This document shows, piece by piece, positions 61,710-64,000 of a DNA stretch of 64,000 nucleotides. The position numbers were made by a program, and so were the translations under genes. Origin of the DNA: Ruegeria atlantica (GTDB lineage Bacteria > Pseudomonadota > Alphaproteobacteria > Rhodobacterales > Rhodobacteraceae). Within the stretch, counting starts at the first letter, position 1. Every line of letters begins with the position of its first letter. The notes beneath the pieces are model-generated. The model was given only the letters and a program-made list of their open reading frames with translations, was not told the DNA's origin and searched no databases. The stretch covers positions 248,001-312,000 of the forward strand of contig NZ_WQCG01000003.1 of NCBI RefSeq assembly GCF_013032505.1, given 5' to 3'.

Positions 61710-62165
61710 TCAGATCAGCAAGCCAGCCGCGCGTTCATGGCGCAGAAGGGCCACTTTGGTCTCAACCCCACCATCGCCAGAGAAACCGCCAAGACCATTG
61801 GCGGACAGCACCCGGTGGCAGGGAATGATCACTGGGATCGGGTTCGCGCCGCAGGCCTGCCCCACCGGCTGCGGAGGCTGACCCAGCTCTTTTGCGATGT
61901 CTCCATACGTGCGGGTTTCCCCCAACGGAATGGCGTACATTAGGTCACAAACCTGTCTTTGAAATTCTGAGCCGTCAACATGGTAAGGCAGGTCGAACGC
62001 ATCCAACTGCCCCTGATCGTAAGCGGTCAACTGTGCGGCAGCCTCTTGCAACAGCGGCGTGGCGGGGCCTTCGTTGCGCCCGTTCCAGACAAGGCGGGTG
62101 ATGGCCCCGTCGGTTTCTTCAACCCCAAGACGGCCAAACTGAGTTTCAACGGCAATCATCGACAT
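61710..62165 (-). CDS. ogt: Methylated-DNA-protein-cysteine methyltransferase (Ogt type)
   Basis: Ogt removes alkyl groups from O6-alkylguanine by suicide transfer to cysteine. The 151-residue protein has the nucleophile C116 in IPCHRVLSANGLGGFSG, and the DNA-binding helix DLMYAIPLGETRTYGDIAKELG. The arginine finger that normally precedes the VGQACGANP motif (AxRAVG) is Gln here, in the stretch QPPQPVGQACGANP, so base-flipping may be altered. It lies between the ileS terminator and the Gre-like gene, on the same strand as both. Confidence 0.88.
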   Translation of the reverse strand: MSMIAVETQFGRLGVEETDGAITRLVWNGRNEGPATPLLQEAAAQLTAYDQGQLDAFDLPYHVDGSEFQRQVCDLMYAIPLGETRTYGDIAKELGQPPQPVGQACGANPIPVIIPCHRVLSANGLGGFSGDGGVETKVALLRHERAAGLLI

Positions 62166-62210
62166 GAAAACAGCGTCTCAGATCGACGACCGGCGCGCAA
62201 GGTTGGAACG

Positions 62211-62241
62211 AAAAACCCCCGGCCAATCTGGCCGGGGGTTG
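62211..62241 (-). terminator. Rho-independent terminator after ileS
   Basis: A strong stem of CCCCCGGCC with GGCCGGGGG around a short AATCT loop lies directly after the ileS stop. Read leftward it ends in a TTTTT run (GGGGGTTTTTCG). It separates ileS from ogt. Confidence 0.85.
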
Positions 62242-62246
62242 GTTGA

Positions 62247-64000
62247 TTATCCCAATGCGTCGTTGCAGCGTCCGCAAACGCCCGGATGGGCGTGCAGCCC
62301 GACGTCGGGCAAGATTTTCCAGCAACGCTGGCACTTCTCGCCCTCGGCCTTTTCAAAGACCACCGCGACGCCCTCGATCTCGGGCACGCGGAATGCTTCG
62401 GCTGGGGCCGGATCGCCGGTGACGGACAAGCCGGATGTGATGCACATGTCATCCACGTCGAAGGTCGCCAGCAGATCGCGGATCTCTCCATCTTCGACAT
62501 GAACAATCGGCGCGGCTTCGAGGCTCGAGCCGATGACCTTGTCCTGACGCTGCACCTCAAGCGCAGCCGTGACGGCACGACGGACACGGCGAACCTTGGC
62601 CATGTTCGCCTCAAGCTCGGCGTCGCGCCAGTCGGCGGGCGTGTCGGGGAAATCGATCAGATGGACCGAGCTGTCGTCACTCGGGAACCGCTCCAGCCAG
62701 ACCTCTTCCATGGTGAAGACCAGAACCGGCGCCAGCCAGGTGGTCAGGCGATGGAACAGGATGTCCAACACGGTGCGCGCCGAGCGACGACGCAGGTTGT
62801 CGCCGTCGCAGTACAGCGCATCCTTGCGGACGTCGAAATAGAAGGAAGACAGATCGACCGTAGCAAAAGTGAACACAGCGCTGAACACGCCTTGGAAATC
62901 GAACGCAGCATAGCCCTTGCGCACCTGTTCATCCAGATCGGCCAGGCGGCTGAGCACCCAGCGTTCCAGACGCGGCATATCCGCAGCGTCCACCCGGTCA
63001 GCTTCGGTGAAGTCCGCCAGCGAACCCAGCATGAACCGCATGGTATTACGCAGGCGACGATAGCTGTCGGCGGTACCTTTCAGAATCTCCGGCCCGATCC
63101 GCTGATCGGCGGTGTAGTCGGTCTGAGCCACCCAAAGGCGCAGGATATCGGCACCGTACTGTTTGATGACCTCTTCCGGCACGATGGTGTTGCCCAGCGA
63201 CTTGGACATTTTGTTGCCCTTGGCATCCAGTGTGAAGCCGTGGGTCACCACGTTGCGATACGGCGCACGACCCTTGGTACCGCAAGCCTGCAGCATCGAG
63301 GAATGGAACCAACCGCGGTGCTGGTCGGTGCCCTCCATGTAGACATCCGCGATGCCGTCCTCGGTGCCATCTTCGCGGTCGCGCAGAACGAAAGCGTGGG
63401 TGGACCCTGAGTCAAACCACACGTCCAGCACGTCGAAGACCTGATCGTAATCGTCGGGGTTGGCGATACCGTCGAGGATCTTCTCTTTGAAGCCATCGGT
63501 ATACCAGACATCCGCGCCGTCTTTCTCGAACGCCGCCTTGATGCGTGCGTTGAGGTCTTCGTTGCGCAGCAGGTAGTCTGCATCGGTGGGCAGAGCACCC
63601 TTTTTGGTGAAGCAGGTCAGCGGCACGCCCCAGGCGCGCTGGCGGGACAGAACCCAGTCCGGGCGCGCTTCGATCATCGAATACAGGCGGTTACGGCCGG
63701 TCTGCGGCGTCCATTTCACCAGCTCGTCGATCGAGCGCAGAGCGCGTTCGCGGATGGTGTCGCCCATCTCGCCCATGCCATCGTCCAGCTTGCGGTCAAC
63801 GGATGCAAACCACTGCGGCGTGTTGCGATAGATGATCGGAGCTTTCGAGCGCCACGAATGCGGATAGCTGTGCTTGATCTTGCCACGCGCCAGCAACCCA
63901 CCAACCTCGACCAGCTTGTCGATGACAGCTTTGTTCGCGTCACCCTCGCCACCCTTGCGGGACAGGATGTATTTGCCGCCAAAGAACGGCAGATCGGCAC
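62247..64000 (-). CDS. ileS: Isoleucyl-tRNA synthetase, partial (5' end beyond window)
   Basis: IleS charges tRNA(Ile). About 584 codons of the 3' part are in the window; the frame continues to the right edge without a stop, so the N-terminal third (with HIGH) is missing. Visible parts are the WRSKAPIIYRNTPQWF editing and catalytic region, TDQHRGWFHSSMLQAC, and the KMSKS loop as GNKMSKSLGNTIVP. The tRNA-binding helical domain follows, then the C-terminal zinc site CQRCWKILPDV and VCGRCNDALG. The sequence fits an alphaproteobacterial IleS of about 970-1000 residues. Confidence 0.96.
   Translation of the reverse strand, partial: ADLPFFGGKYILSRKGGEGDANKAVIDKLVEVGGLLARGKIKHSYPHSWRSKAPIIYRNTPQWFASVDRKLDDGMGEMGDTIRERALRSIDELVKWTPQTGRNRLYSMIEARPDWVLSRQRAWGVPLTCFTKKGALPTDADYLLRNEDLNARIKAAFEKDGADVWYTDGFKEKILDGIANPDDYDQVFDVLDVWFDSGSTHAFVLRDREDGTEDGIADVYMEGTDQHRGWFHSSMLQACGTKGRAPYRNVVTHGFTLDAKGNKMSKSLGNTIVPEEVIKQYGADILRLWVAQTDYTADQRIGPEILKGTADSYRRLRNTMRFMLGSLADFTEADRVDAADMPRLERWVLSRLADLDEQVRKGYAAFDFQGVFSAVFTFATVDLSSFYFDVRKDALYCDGDNLRRRSARTVLDILFHRLTTWLAPVLVFTMEEVWLERFPSDDSSVHLIDFPDTPADWRDAELEANMAKVRRVRRAVTAALEVQRQDKVIGSSLEAAPIVHVEDGEIRDLLATFDVDDMCITSGLSVTGDPAPAEAFRVPEIEGVAVVFEKAEGEKCQRCWKILPDVGLHAHPGVCGRCNDALG

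Noticed and set aside
62286-63410. A 374-codon frame on the plus strand over ileS
   Set aside because: Antisense to the tRNA synthetase; composition typical of a shadow frame.
1-64000. CRISPR arrays, tRNA or rRNA genes, insertion sequences, prophage
   Set aside because: I looked for regularly spaced repeats, cloverleaf-like regions, transposase signatures and terminal repeats and saw none. XerC at 59460 is in its usual DUF484-xerC setting, not a mobile element.

Overview
The window reads as ordinary chromosome of an alphaproteobacterium of the Rhodobacteraceae, most likely the marine Roseobacter group (Ruegeria, Phaeobacter or a relative). This assignment is inferred from gene content and order: an aa3 cytochrome oxidase operon of the type ctaC-ctaB-small protein-ctaG-ctaE followed by a SURF1 gene and thrC, a Tad pilus locus whose Flp pilins carry a GAVTVDW-type processing site, a phosphatidylcholine synthase, and a formate-tetrahydrofolate ligase cluster. 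I see no rRNA, tRNA, insertion sequence, prophage or CRISPR array. The sequence is GC-rich and almost fully coding, and its bias produces long spurious reading frames antisense to real genes.

Region 1 (1-10106, minus strand): the start of an FAD-linked hydroxy-acid dehydrogenase cut by the window edge, a secreted MBL-fold protein, then a tightly overlapped run read leftward: ctaC, ctaB, a 53-residue membrane protein, ctaG, ctaE, a terminator, SURF1, thrC, an M16 peptidase, a GNAT acetyltransferase and an Imm11-like protein. A perfect FNR-type box (10250-10263) lies in the divergent gap between ctaC and tldD.

Region 2 (10283-18231): tldD, dprA, topA (preceded by a 7-codon in-frame leader ORF), a two-subunit 3-oxoacid CoA-transferase, and a convergent secreted lytic transglycosylase.

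Region 3 (18232-30738): the Tad pilus locus, the main accessory region. It has two Flp pilins and cpaB, then cpaC with an OmpA-like lipoprotein, then a compact run cpaE-cpaF-tadB-tadC-tadD-TPR lipoprotein-prepilin peptidase. An uncharacterised AAA+ ATPase follows. Terminator-like hairpins split it into three or four transcription units. No cpaD, tadE, tadF or tadG is present in the window.

Region 4 (30779-38577): a DEAD/DEAH helicase and PdeM phosphoesterase pair of the ligase-associated repair family without the ligase or exonuclease, a convergent membrane-bound LytTR regulator, then folD, a chorismate mutase, fhs and a MOSC protein.

Region 5 (38686-52270): ftsH, tilS and the Tol-Pal operon (ybgC-tolQRAB-pal-cpoB), then a divergent SulP transporter, an unknown protein, and ruvCAB. 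The ruvCAB to ybgC-tol-pal order is a common proteobacterial arrangement, here split by two genes.

Region 6 (52271-64000): a DUF1127 protein, a small membrane protein, prmA, an MFS transporter, priA, transaldolase, DUF484-xerC, phosphatidylcholine synthase, a Gre-like protein, an O6-alkylguanine methyltransferase and the 3' part of ileS.

I did not find a clearly new multi-gene system. The points most worth a second look are the FNR box next to the oxidase operon, the topA leader ORF, the sigma-54-like signal and unusual pilins of the Tad locus, the AAA+ ATPase after it, the divergent Gre-like factor and the methyltransferase lacking its arginine finger.
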